64,000 nucleotides of DNA from Myxococcales bacterium (GTDB lineage Bacteria > Myxococcota_A > Bradymonadia > UBA7976 > UBA1532), in contig JACKDP010000001.1 in assembly GCA_020633435.1 (NCBI GenBank), positions 434,001 through 498,000 on the forward strand, written 5' to 3'. This document shows, one piece after another, positions 29,810-38,887 of the stretch (position 1 is its first letter; each line of letters begins with the position of its first letter). The notes beneath the pieces are model-generated. The model searched no databases and was not told the origin of the DNA. It saw nothing but the letters and a program-made list of their open reading frames with translations. Made by a program: the position numbers and the translations under genes.

Positions 29810-29831
29810 GCACTGCTCTTTTGTTCAGTGC
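29810..29831. promoter_or_regulatory. Inverted repeat upstream of the VOC gene
   Basis: GCACTG at 29810-29815 and CAGTGC at 29826-29831 are perfect 6-base arms around an A/T-rich 10-base centre, just upstream of the ribosome site. It could be an operator; no regulator gene is adjacent. Confidence 0.3.
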
Positions 29832-30061
29832 GCACCCAGGATGGCGAGGCCGATCCGGGCGGTCAAGCCGAAATCCGCGCCCCGCCCCGCCGCGAGCCCC
29901 TCCACCGCCGCACCAACTCTTTGAAACTACTTTGCTTTTCACCAGATCGACGCGGCCGCGGCCTGGGCATGAAAAAAAACGCTGCGGGTTTGGCCCGTCC
30001 CCGACGCCATCACAGCCGAAACCGGTTCGAGACGACCTCGAACACAGCCCGGAGAAAATCC

Positions 30062-31225
30062 ATGACCAGCATCAAGAGCATCAAGCGCATCGCCCTGACG
30101 GCCGCCGCCAGCCTCACCATCGCCGCGCCCCTGGCCGCCCAGGCGAGCTCGAGCAAGCTGGTCGTGATCGGCACTAAGCTCATGGATGAACTCATCACAG
30201 CAGGGGTCAGCGAGTCACTGTCCATCGCCCTGGGGCTGGACGGTGACGAGGTCAGCCTCTCCGACGCCGCCTTCTCGGCGATCGAGGACATCGTCGAGGA
30301 CGTCGTGGCCACCTACCAGTTCTCGGACTACGAGACGGGGGTGCAGGACGCGGTCGACTTCGCCGAGGCCTACGTCCGCCAGTCCGGGAACGAGGTCCAG
30401 CTGCTCGCGTCGGCCAACAAGGCCTGGGACTGCTACATGGCGGCCACCTCGGCCCTGAACGACATGGAGTCGGTCGGCCTGCAGGGGGTGAGCTCCTACC
30501 TGGAGATGGCCGCGCTGCAGGTCGTCTTCCTGCAGGAGATGGCCGAGGTCGACGAGCTGATGGGGGCCGACGGCGACCCCTACCGCCGCACCGCCGTCGA
30601 CGCGGTGGTCGACCACCTGGCCCACCTGGAGGCCATGGAGGCCGAGTGGGAAGAGGCCCAGGACGACCTGTACCCCATCTACACCCGCACCGTGCGCAGC
30701 TGGTACGACGGCTGGTACGACAAGAAGAAGTACGAGATGTGCTTCAACAACTCGACGGGCGGCCGGACCTGCAGCCCGACCACGTGGACGTGCAAGGCGC
30801 CGTGGTACGACACGAGCTCCACCGGCTACACCTGCACGAGCGGCATGAACACCGCCCCGGACGAGATCGAGGCCCTGCGCGAGGCGCAGCTGGTGGAGGA
30901 CACCGACACCATCTTCGGGGCGGACTACGAGGCCCTGGCGGACAGCCTGGTGGAGGGCGTGGGCGGTCAGGGCTGGGGCGACCGTGACAACCCCAGCGGC
31001 AGCGCGGACGTGGAGCTGCTGTCGGCCTTCCGCAGCGCGGGCATGGTGAGCTGCGCCGATCCCGTGGGCATCTGGTGCCGCCGCATCAGCGATGGCGTCG
31101 ACGCGGCCGACACGGGCGAGGTCATCCGGTGCGAGGCCGACTACGGCTTCAACTGCACCAACGCCTCCCAGCCCGACGGCGCCTGCGATGACTACGAGGT
31201 GCAGTTCTTCTGCCCCCTGCGCTGA
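30062..31225 (+). CDS. Exported protein of unknown function
   Basis: A 387-residue protein starting MTSIKSIKRIALTAAASLTI, a standard signal peptide ending near AAQA. ATG 30062 is preceded by CGGAGAAA; an in-frame ATG at 29969 is less likely. The first half is acidic and helical (AFSAIEDIVEDVVATYQFSD, LQVVFLQEMAEVDELMG). The second half contains paired Cys residues (CFNNSTGGRTCSPTTWTC, CADPVGIWCRR, CEADYGFNCTNAS), suggesting disulfides in an extracytoplasmic domain. No family recognised. The 260 bases upstream hold an AT-richer stretch but no clear promoter. Confidence 0.8.
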   Translation: MTSIKSIKRIALTAAASLTIAAPLAAQASSSKLVVIGTKLMDELITAGVSESLSIALGLDGDEVSLSDAAFSAIEDIVEDVVATYQFSDYETGVQDAVDFAEAYVRQSGNEVQLLASANKAWDCYMAATSALNDMESVGLQGVSSYLEMAALQVVFLQEMAEVDELMGADGDPYRRTAVDAVVDHLAHLEAMEAEWEEAQDDLYPIYTRTVRSWYDGWYDKKKYEMCFNNSTGGRTCSPTTWTCKAPWYDTSSTGYTCTSGMNTAPDEIEALREAQLVEDTDTIFGADYEALADSLVEGVGGQGWGDRDNPSGSADVELLSAFRSAGMVSCADPVGIWCRRISDGVDAADTGEVIRCEADYGFNCTNASQPDGACDDYEVQFFCPLR

Positions 31226-31250
31226 GCCCCCTCGCCTGCCCCGCCCCCCG

Positions 31251-33188
31251 CTACGGCTGCTGCGGCGCCGCCTCCCGCACGAACAGGTAGCCCTGCAGGC
31301 GCAGCGAGGCGCGCTCCCCGCCGCACCGCGTGCCGGCGTTGTTGCCCGAGATGATGCCCACGTCGCCGCAGGCCACCTCGGCGCTGTGGCCGATGCCGAT
31401 GAACGAGTCGGGCGAGCTGCAGTCGGGCTCGTTGTTCCCCAGGATGCCGAACCGCACCCGCCGCAGGGCGCTGTCGACGTTGAAGCCCTGGGCGTTGCAG
31501 TTGGCCTGCAGCCCCCCCATGCGATCGGCCACCATGTTGATCCAGTCGAACCGGCCCGCGTGGGTCTCCAGGTAGCCCCCCGCCATCACCGACCGCATCG
31601 ACGGCGTCCCGGGCGGCAGGTCCACCACCACCTCGCCATCCCCCATGCGCAGCATGGCCTGGTGCACCGGGAGCTGGAGGTAGCTGGCGTACATCGAGTC
31701 GGAGATGCCCAGGTCGGTCGCCCGCTCGTTGACCGGCCGGTCGTGCGTCCAGACCGGGTGGTCGTAGCGGAAGGCGCTGTCCGCCTGGGTCTTGAGGGCG
31801 AGCGTCCAGCCGCCGCCCGCCACGTCCTGCTGGCACCACGCCTCGTAGGGCGCCAGGGGCCCGTCCGGGCCGTCGGTGTCGAGCTGGTACACGCCGTTCT
31901 GGCCCTCCGCCGTGCGGCCGCCCGGGTTGATGCGCAGGCCCAGCTCGAGGGCGTCGAGGCAGGAGCGCGGCGCCGGCCCGGCGTCGTTGGGCGAGCAGAC
32001 CACGAAGCCGCCGATCTCGACGCCGAGCAGCTGGTCATCCCACGAGCCCGACCCGCAGTCCCCGAGGGGCTGGCGGACCAGCGCCGACTCGGGGGTGTTG
32101 TTGCCGTTGGGCTCGAAGCCGCCGTCCAGGCAGGAGCCGTTGTTGGTGTCGGCGAGCCAGAAGTCGCATCGCTGGCCCTGGCAGCGGCCCGAGAACTCGT
32201 TGAGCCCCCGCCCCGGCCCCCGATCCTCCCGCACGTCGGGGTACACGCCCACGATGTTGAGCAGCCCGCCGTTCAGGGCGATGAGCGACTGCATGTGGTC
32301 GCGGCTGCGGGGCACGATGAGCTCCATGCCGAGGGCCGCGCAGGCCGCCTGGTAGGCCGGCTGGGCGTCCGGCCCCGTCGCCAGGGCGTCGTCCACGACC
32401 TTCACCACCGTGTAGCCCACGCCCCCGTCCGTCGTCATGTCGCACATCGCCATGACCGCCGGCGCAGGCCCGTCGCCATCGGCGTCGATGGCGTACTCGC
32501 CGTCCGCCGCCGCCGGGTTGGCCGCCTTGATCTGCCGGCAGGAGGCCAGGTAGCTGCACGCGCCGCCCTCGGTGGGCGCGCCGCCCGCCGGGCAGTCGCA
32601 GGCGAAGCCGCCCGGCAGGTTGGTGCAGACCTGCAGCCCCGGGCAGGGCGCGTCGGGGCACTCGTTCACGTCGACGCACTCGCCGTCCTCGGACAGCTCG
32701 AAGCCCTCCTCGCAGGCGCAGACGCCGTCGGTGCAGATGCCCCCCTCGCCGCAGTCGGCGTTCTCGACACAGTCGGGCGGCGGCGGGCAGGCCGGGCACG
32801 CCCCGCCGCAGTCCACGCCGGCCTCGTCCCCGTTCTGGATGCCATCCTCGCAGGTCGGGACCACGGCCCCGCCGGCGCCTCCCATGCCACCGGCGCCGCC
32901 CATGCCACCGGCGCCGCCCATGCCACCGGCGCCGCCCATGCCACCAGCGCCGCCCATGCCGCCCATGCCCCCGGCCCCGCCGGCGCCACCCATGCCGCCC
33001 TCGGCCCCGGCGCCGCCGGCCCCGGCGTCCATCCCGCCGTCGAGCCCGCCGTCCGCCCCCCCGTCGTCGGCCCCCGGGAGGAAGATCGGGTCATCGTCGG
33101 GACAGCCCGTGAGGCAGCACAGGGCCAGGACCATCAACCCATTGAAACCCATGAACTTTCGAGACGCACCACGGCGACGGCGCAGCAT
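31251..33188 (-). CDS. Lipoprotein with Gly-rich repeat stalk, EGF-like and fibrinogen-like domains
   Basis: A 645-residue lipoprotein (lipobox LALCCLTGC). A stalk of GGAGGM repeats (about residues 53-108) leads to Cys-rich EGF-like modules (CVENADCGEGGICTDGVCAC, DVNECPDAPCPGLQVC). The C-terminal half contains two fibrinogen-C-like regions (GGVGYTVVKVVDD and YQLDTDGPDGPL with GGGWTLALKTQ). Fibrinogen-like domains in animals bind glycans and proteins; in Myxococcota surface proteins a similar adhesive role is inferred. ATG 33188 has GGAGGAGG upstream. Divergent from the Rhs gene across a short palindrome. Confidence 0.87.
   Translation of the reverse strand: MLRRRRGASRKFMGFNGLMVLALCCLTGCPDDDPIFLPGADDGGADGGLDGGMDAGAGGAGAEGGMGGAGGAGGMGGMGGAGGMGGAGGMGGAGGMGGAGGMGGAGGAVVPTCEDGIQNGDEAGVDCGGACPACPPPPDCVENADCGEGGICTDGVCACEEGFELSEDGECVDVNECPDAPCPGLQVCTNLPGGFACDCPAGGAPTEGGACSYLASCRQIKAANPAAADGEYAIDADGDGPAPAVMAMCDMTTDGGVGYTVVKVVDDALATGPDAQPAYQAACAALGMELIVPRSRDHMQSLIALNGGLLNIVGVYPDVREDRGPGRGLNEFSGRCQGQRCDFWLADTNNGSCLDGGFEPNGNNTPESALVRQPLGDCGSGSWDDQLLGVEIGGFVVCSPNDAGPAPRSCLDALELGLRINPGGRTAEGQNGVYQLDTDGPDGPLAPYEAWCQQDVAGGGWTLALKTQADSAFRYDHPVWTHDRPVNERATDLGISDSMYASYLQLPVHQAMLRMGDGEVVVDLPPGTPSMRSVMAGGYLETHAGRFDWINMVADRMGGLQANCNAQGFNVDSALRRVRFGILGNNEPDCSSPDSFIGIGHSAEVACGDVGIISGNNAGTRCGGERASLRLQGYLFVREAAPQQP
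32887..32958 (-). repeat. 18-base tandem repeat encoding (GGAGGM)n
   Basis: Four head-to-tail copies of the 18-base unit CCACCGGCGCCGCCCATG (plus strand); the first three are identical and the fourth differs at one base. Looser copies flank them. Each unit encodes Met-Gly-Gly-Ala-Gly-Gly on the minus strand. Near identity of the copies implies recent expansion. Confidence 0.85.
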
Positions 33189-33294
33189 ACGCGGACCTCC
33201 TCCAGCAGGGATGGCAGCGGCGACCCGGGCGACGGGTCGGCCTTCGAGGTCACTCTAGCGAGCCGCCCGCGCCGCTCAAGGTCGATTCCCGGAA

Positions 33295-33310
33295 CCAAAC
33301 ATCTGTTTGG
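33295..33310. promoter_or_regulatory. 16-base palindrome between divergent lipoprotein and Rhs genes
   Basis: CCAAACA-TC-TGTTTGG has perfect 7-base arms and stands out in a GC-rich region. It lies between the lipoprotein start (33188, minus) and the Rhs gene start (33371, plus), a good position for a repressor or activator site shared by both. Confidence 0.5.
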
Positions 33311-33370
33311 ATGGCGACCCGGGCGCCGCGGGCTGAGCGCCGGCGAGGGGTTCGTGGCATACTCCTGCTC

Positions 33371-36300
33371 ATGAACGAGCGCGTGGGCGGCGGCGGCCGC
33401 CGCATCCGGGGCGTCGCCGTGGGCGTCGTCACCAACATCAGCGATCCGCAGCAGTGGGGCCGCGTGAAGGTGCGGCTGCCCTGGCTGGACGGCCCCGACG
33501 CGGCCATCGAGTCGCACTGGGCGCGCGTCGCCGGCTGGTACGCCGGCAACTCTCGCGGGACGATGTTCGTGCCCGAGATCGGCGACGAGGTGCTCGTCGC
33601 GTTCGAGGGGGGCGACCCCAACCACCCCTACGTCCTCGGGGCCGTCTGGAACGGCGAGCACGCGGTGCCCGGGCCCGGCAACCCGGATGGCGCCAACGAC
33701 CACAAGTGGTTCCGCAGCCGCGCCGGGCACGACCTGGAGTTCCTCGACTCCGACGGGGCCGAGAAGATCCGGCTGGTGGACAGTTCCACCAATAATTCCA
33801 TGGTGTTCGACACCGCCGCGGACACCATCACCACCGAGGCGAAGACCGGCACCATCAACATCCGGGCGCCGAAGGGCCTGGTGAAGATCGTCTGCGTCGA
33901 CCTGACGATGACGACGAGCCAGGGGCGCACGCTGGAGGTGGGGACGACCCACACGGTCACCGTGGGCAGCGCGCGCACGGTGAACGTGAGCGCCGGCAAC
34001 TTCATCGAGCTGGCCGGCTCGGCCATGACCATCACGGCGCCCCAGCTCGCCACGACGACGAAGAGCGACGTGGGGGTCTCGGCGGGCGCGATGGTCATGA
34101 ACCAGGGCCAGATCAGCACCGAGATCGGGGAGTGGGGCGAGGTCCAGCAGGGGCCGGTGGTGCGGACGGTGGGGTCGCAGACCGTCCAGACCGATGGGTT
34201 CATGACGGTGAACATGGCCGGCGAGCTGTCGGGGACGTTCACGCTGCTGGCGGGCTCGGCGATGTCGTCCGCGAAGGGCGGGTTCCTGTTCAACGGCGGG
34301 CCCGTGACGGTCATGGGCGGGCTGGTGAACGCCAAGGCCGGCTCGATGGTGGTGGCGAAGGACGCGAGCGGCGGGAAGGCGGCGCTGTCGGCCTGGCTGG
34401 GCGGGCTGCTGCTGCTGAACCCGAACGCGCTGACGTTCCCGGCCACGAAGCTGCTCGACCCCATCATGGGGCTCGACTTTCACACCACGCTGCCCGCCCC
34501 GCTGGTGCCGCCGCTGCCGCCGATTCCGCTGTTCCCGACGCCGTTCATGGGGCCGATCCTGATCGACTTCAAGGCGACGGTGCTGATCAACTTCATGCCC
34601 GCGGCGGGCGCGGGGGCGACGGCGCTGGGGTTCCACATGCCGCCGCTGCCGTGGCTGTGGCCGCCCATCAGCCACCGGCCGATGATCACCGCGGCGATCA
34701 TGGCGCTCATGACGGCGCCCTTCAACGCGATGCTGGAGATGGCGCGGGGGAAGGTGCTGGCGCTGGCGTCGGCGTCGGGCAACCCGGTGTTCCAGCGCGG
34801 GTTCGTGGCGGACTTCGTGGGGTCGAGCCACGCGAACGTGAACGCGGGGTCCGTCACGAGCGCGGGCAAGACGTACTCCGTCTCGGCCAGCGGCCAGGGC
34901 CAGTTCGCGTTCACGCGCATCTTCCCGATGTTCTCGTCGGGGCAGGCGTTCCTGGGGTTCCTGGCCAGCCTGCTGCCCCTGCCCATCGCGAACGCGAGCG
35001 TGTCCATCGCCTCGCCGACGGTGTCGGTCTGCGACGCGCCGCTGGGGCTGATGATCCCGCTGGGGTGCAACTCGTGCTCGGACATCCCGGTGGTGCCGAA
35101 CGCGATGGCGATGGGATTCTCCAATGTTCTCACGGGGATGAGCATCGGGGACTTCCTGGGCGCGCTGGCGTGGGGGATGGTCCAGGGGGCGGCGACGGCG
35201 GGGTTCCAGGCGGGGCTGCGGCGCGGGGGCAACGCGGTCGCGCGGCGCATCTCGAACAGCAACAGCCCGCGGCTGCAGAACGCGGCGCAGCGGGTCAACG
35301 ACTTCGTGGGCGGCAACAACTGCATCGCCGAGGGGCACCCCGTCGATGTGGTGTCGGGCACCGTCTTCACCGAGGCCACCGACTTCGAGCTCTTCTCGGC
35401 GCGCACGCTGCGCTTCGGCCGGTTCTACAACAGCCGCGCGACGGAGCTGCCGGGGGACGCCAGCCAGCTCGGCCCGGGCTGGCGGCACGACTTCGACGAG
35501 GTGCTGCTGGCCGACGAGGACACGACGGGCGTGCGCACCCTGGCCCTGCGCGACCGCGAGGGCCGCTTCATCGGCTTCGACCTGCCGCTGGTGGACGGCG
35601 AGAGCGACTTCAACGCCGCCGAGCGCCTGACGCTGACCCGCGTGGATGGCCGCACCTACGAGATCCGCGACCTCGCCGACCGCGTGCGGGTGTTCCGGTT
35701 CGGGGGCGGCGACGGCCCCACGCCGCCGACGTACCAGCCCCCGGCGGGCAAGCAGGCCCGCCTCGACGCGGTGCGCTGGCTCGACGGAGAGGCCCGATTC
35801 CACTGGGAAAAGGGGCGCCTGACCGGCTTCACCGACGCGGCCGGGCGGCAGGTCGTCGTCCAGCCCGACCCCCAGGGCCGCATCGCCGGCCTGCGCCTCG
35901 TGCGCGCCCAGGGCCGCGACTGCGACATCCACCTGGCCACCTACCGCTACGACGGCGACGGCCGGCTCATCGCCCACATCGACCGCAACCGCAACCCGCG
36001 CTGGTACCGCTACGACAAGGCCGGCCGGCTCGTCCGCGAGACCGACCGCAACGGCTACAGCTTCCACTTCCACTACGATGAGCTGGACCGCTGCACCCAC
36101 ACCTACGGCGACGACAACGCCTACTGGTGCGCCTTCGCCTACGACGGCAGCGTCACGCGCGTCACCGATGGCTTCGGCGGCGTGACGCGGTACGGCTACG
36201 ACGAGGACAGCCGGGTCACCAGCATCATCGACGCGCTGGGCGGGGTCACGACGCGGGCGTACACCGAGGCCGGCTGGCTGGCGTCGGTCACGGACGCCGC

Positions 36301-38875
36301 GGGCAGCACCTGGAGCCTCGCCTACGACGCCCGCGGCGCCGTCACGACGCATGTGGACGCCAACGGCCACGCCACGGCGCTGGATCGCGACGCCGCCGGG
36401 CGCCTGGTGGGCGCCGTGGATCCCCTGGGCCACCGCTGGCACATCGGCCGCGACGCCGCCGGCCGAGTCGTGGAGCGGCGCTTCCCGCGCGGCGGTCGCC
36501 AGCAGCTCGAGCGCGACGCCGACGGGCGGCCGACGGCCCTGGTGACGCCCGACGGGCGGCGGTTCGAGCGCGTCTGGGGCCCCGACGGCGTGCGGGAGGA
36601 TCGCACCCCCGACGGCCGTCGCCTGCGCTACCAGCACGACGCCACCGGGCGCGTGGAGGCGGTCGACGAGATCGCCGCCGATGGCGAGGTGCGGACCCAC
36701 CGCTACCAGCGCGACGCCGAGGGTCGCGTGGTGGGCGTCGATGGGCCCGGCGGCACCCGGCTGCGCTACACCCTGTTGCCCGAGGGCCAGCCCACGCTCA
36801 TCGAGCAGGACGGCCGCAAGGCCCAGCGCCGCTACGACGCCGGCGGCGCGCTCATCGAGCACGTCGATCCCCTCGGCCGCGCCGCCCGCGTCACCGTGGA
36901 TCTGCACCGCCAGCCCACCGAGGTGAGCCTGCCCGGCGGCCTGCGCTGGCGGTTCACGCGGGATCGCCTGGGCCACGTCACCCGGATGGAGGCCCCCGAC
37001 GGGAGCATCACCCGCTACACCCGCGACGCCGTGGGCCGGCCCGTCGCCGAGGATCGCGCGGGCGAGGTCGTCGAGCGGCGCTTCGACGCCTGCGGCCAGG
37101 TCACCCGCCTCAAGGACGCCGCTGGCGGCGAGCTCCGCCTGAGCTACGACGCCCTGGGCCGGCTGGTGCGCGCCGAGGCCGACGACGACGCCCCGGTGGA
37201 GCGGCGCTACGACCCCGACGGCAACCTGGCCGCGGAGGTGCAGGGCGAGGCCGTGCTGCGCTGGCGCTACGACGCCCTGGGCCATGCCCTGGGGCGGCGG
37301 ACCTCGTGGGGCGGGCGCGTCGACTACCTCTGGGGGGCCGCAGGCGTCGACTCGCTGGTCGATCCGGCGGGCGAGACGCACCGGTTCGACCGGGACGTGC
37401 GCGGCCGGCGGGTGGCCTGGGAGCGGCCCGGCGGGGGCGTCGAGCGGGACGTCTTCAGCCCCGGCGGGCACCTGGAGCGCACCTGGCTGGAGATCCCGGG
37501 CCAGCCCGCGGCCGCCGATCGGCGCCTGTTCTGGAGCCCCGAGGGGACCATCACCGGCCTGCACGAGGCCGAGGACGATCGCAGCACGCGCCATGAGTAC
37601 CGCTACGACGGCCTGGGCCGGCTGGTGGGCGAGCGGCGCAACGACGGGCCGTGGCGGCCGTACGTCCACGACGACCGCGACAACCTGGTCGACGATCCCG
37701 CCCAGGGCAGCCGCACCTTCGACGGCGTCCGGCTGGTCCAGGCCGGGGAGGATGTCGTCCGCCACGACCGGCGGGCGCGCCGGGAGGCCGTGACCCACGG
37801 CGACGGCACCCGAACGACGTGGTGGTACGACCGCCGCGGCCGGCTGGCGCGCGTGCACACCCGCGACGACCGCATCGTGCACCACCGCTACGACGCCCTC
37901 GGGCGGCGGGTGGAGACGGTGGCCGAGGTGGCTGGCGGCGTGCGGCGCGAGGCCCTCGTCTGGGACGGCGACCAGCTCGCCCGGCGGGTGGTCACGACGG
38001 CCGCCGGCCAGCGCGAAGAGGAGTACGTCTACGATCCGCAGCGGCAGCTCCCGCTGTTGCGGGTGGTCCGCGCCGGCGGCGAGGTCACGAGCCAGTACTA
38101 CCAGGTGGACCAGCGCGGCGCCGCCATCCGCCTCACGGACGCCGCGGGCCAGCAGCTCTGGCGGGGCCGCTACGAGCCCTACGGCGGCTGCGCCGAGGAG
38201 GGCCCCGAGGCGGGCGAGCAGCCGCTGCGCCTCGCCGGCCAGGTCGAGGACGCCGCCACCGGCCTGTGCCACCACCGGCACCGCGTCTACGATCCCGACC
38301 GGCGCTCCTTCCTCACGGCCGATCCCCTGGGGCTGGACGCGGGCCTCAACCCTTTCGCTTTCCCCAGTGATCCCGTGCAGTTCGCCGATCCCCTCGGGCT
38401 CGCCCGCTGCGGCCAGGGGGAGCTGATGCTGGGCAGCGAGCTCACGGAGCCCATCTACTTCGGGCAGGCGCGCATCGCCGGGCGCTTCGCCGACATCGGC
38501 TCCCCGGCCCCCGACAGCATCCGCGGCCGGCCCATCGAGGCGGTGGCCGCCGACCTGCGGGCGGGGCGCATCGCCGGGGAGGACCTGCCCGTGCAGGTCT
38601 TCCGGGATCCGACCACGGGGCGGCTGACGGCCATCAACAACCGCGGCCTCGCGGCCTGGAGCCTGGCGGGCCGCAACCCCGATCTGGTCATCCTGACGAC
38701 GCCGACCGCCGCCGAGACGAACCGGCTGCGGGAGCCGTCGCTCGTCCGCGGCGACAGCCTGCCGAGCCCCCACACCGCCGTCACGCCGGGCAAGAACGAC
38801 ACGAGCATCATCGGCATCGTGTCGACGCCGGGCAACGCCACGCCGCCGGGTTATCCGGCGTATCCCTCGGAGTAG
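33371..38875 (+). CDS. VgrG-spike / PAAR-like / Rhs polymorphic toxin (single chain)
   Basis: An 1834-residue protein. Residues about 10-100 are a VgrG/gp5-type OB domain (GRVKVRLPWLDG, WARVAGWYAGNSRGTMFVPE, IGDEVLVAFEGGDPNHPYVL). A beta-helix-like stretch follows (TINIRAP, VGSARTVNVSAGNFIEL). Residues about 320-650 are hydrophobic and hold a PAAR-like segment (PLGCNSCSDIPVVPNAM). DUF6531 starts near 655 (EGHPVDVVSGTVFTEATDFE), then YD/Rhs repeats (YRYDGDGRLIAHIDRNRN and many others) run to the core end DPLGLDAGLNPFAF near 1655. The last 155 residues are a variable toxin domain (EPIYFGQARI, GRPIEAVAADLRAGRI). I chose ATG 33371, which fits the OB domain; an in-frame ATG at 33311 also exists. 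Neither has a clear ribosome site. No other secretion genes are nearby. Confidence 0.88.
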   Translation: MNERVGGGGRRIRGVAVGVVTNISDPQQWGRVKVRLPWLDGPDAAIESHWARVAGWYAGNSRGTMFVPEIGDEVLVAFEGGDPNHPYVLGAVWNGEHAVPGPGNPDGANDHKWFRSRAGHDLEFLDSDGAEKIRLVDSSTNNSMVFDTAADTITTEAKTGTINIRAPKGLVKIVCVDLTMTTSQGRTLEVGTTHTVTVGSARTVNVSAGNFIELAGSAMTITAPQLATTTKSDVGVSAGAMVMNQGQISTEIGEWGEVQQGPVVRTVGSQTVQTDGFMTVNMAGELSGTFTLLAGSAMSSAKGGFLFNGGPVTVMGGLVNAKAGSMVVAKDASGGKAALSAWLGGLLLLNPNALTFPATKLLDPIMGLDFHTTLPAPLVPPLPPIPLFPTPFMGPILIDFKATVLINFMPAAGAGATALGFHMPPLPWLWPPISHRPMITAAIMALMTAPFNAMLEMARGKVLALASASGNPVFQRGFVADFVGSSHANVNAGSVTSAGKTYSVSASGQGQFAFTRIFPMFSSGQAFLGFLASLLPLPIANASVSIASPTVSVCDAPLGLMIPLGCNSCSDIPVVPNAMAMGFSNVLTGMSIGDFLGALAWGMVQGAATAGFQAGLRRGGNAVARRISNSNSPRLQNAAQRVNDFVGGNNCIAEGHPVDVVSGTVFTEATDFELFSARTLRFGRFYNSRATELPGDASQLGPGWRHDFDEVLLADEDTTGVRTLALRDREGRFIGFDLPLVDGESDFNAAERLTLTRVDGRTYEIRDLADRVRVFRFGGGDGPTPPTYQPPAGKQARLDAVRWLDGEARFHWEKGRLTGFTDAAGRQVVVQPDPQGRIAGLRLVRAQGRDCDIHLATYRYDGDGRLIAHIDRNRNPRWYRYDKAGRLVRETDRNGYSFHFHYDELDRCTHTYGDDNAYWCAFAYDGSVTRVTDGFGGVTRYGYDEDSRVTSIIDALGGVTTRAYTEAGWLASVTDAAGSTWSLAYDARGAVTTHVDANGHATALDRDAAGRLVGAVDPLGHRWHIGRDAAGRVVERRFPRGGRQQLERDADGRPTALVTPDGRRFERVWGPDGVREDRTPDGRRLRYQHDATGRVEAVDEIAADGEVRTHRYQRDAEGRVVGVDGPGGTRLRYTLLPEGQPTLIEQDGRKAQRRYDAGGALIEHVDPLGRAARVTVDLHRQPTEVSLPGGLRWRFTRDRLGHVTRMEAPDGSITRYTRDAVGRPVAEDRAGEVVERRFDACGQVTRLKDAAGGELRLSYDALGRLVRAEADDDAPVERRYDPDGNLAAEVQGEAVLRWRYDALGHALGRRTSWGGRVDYLWGAAGVDSLVDPAGETHRFDRDVRGRRVAWERPGGGVERDVFSPGGHLERTWLEIPGQPAAADRRLFWSPEGTITGLHEAEDDRSTRHEYRYDGLGRLVGERRNDGPWRPYVHDDRDNLVDDPAQGSRTFDGVRLVQAGEDVVRHDRRARREAVTHGDGTRTTWWYDRRGRLARVHTRDDRIVHHRYDALGRRVETVAEVAGGVRREALVWDGDQLARRVVTTAAGQREEEYVYDPQRQLPLLRVVRAGGEVTSQYYQVDQRGAAIRLTDAAGQQLWRGRYEPYGGCAEEGPEAGEQPLRLAGQVEDAATGLCHHRHRVYDPDRRSFLTADPLGLDAGLNPFAFPSDPVQFADPLGLARCGQGELMLGSELTEPIYFGQARIAGRFADIGSPAPDSIRGRPIEAVAADLRAGRIAGEDLPVQVFRDPTTGRLTAINNRGLAAWSLAGRNPDLVILTTPTAAETNRLREPSLVRGDSLPSPHTAVTPGKNDTSIIGIVSTPGNATPPGYPAYPSE

Positions 38876-38887
38876 GAGGTCGCCGCG

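Noticed and set aside
32887..32958. CRISPR-like repeat array
   Set aside because: The 18-base units are directly adjacent without spacers and encode a Gly-rich stalk in frame.
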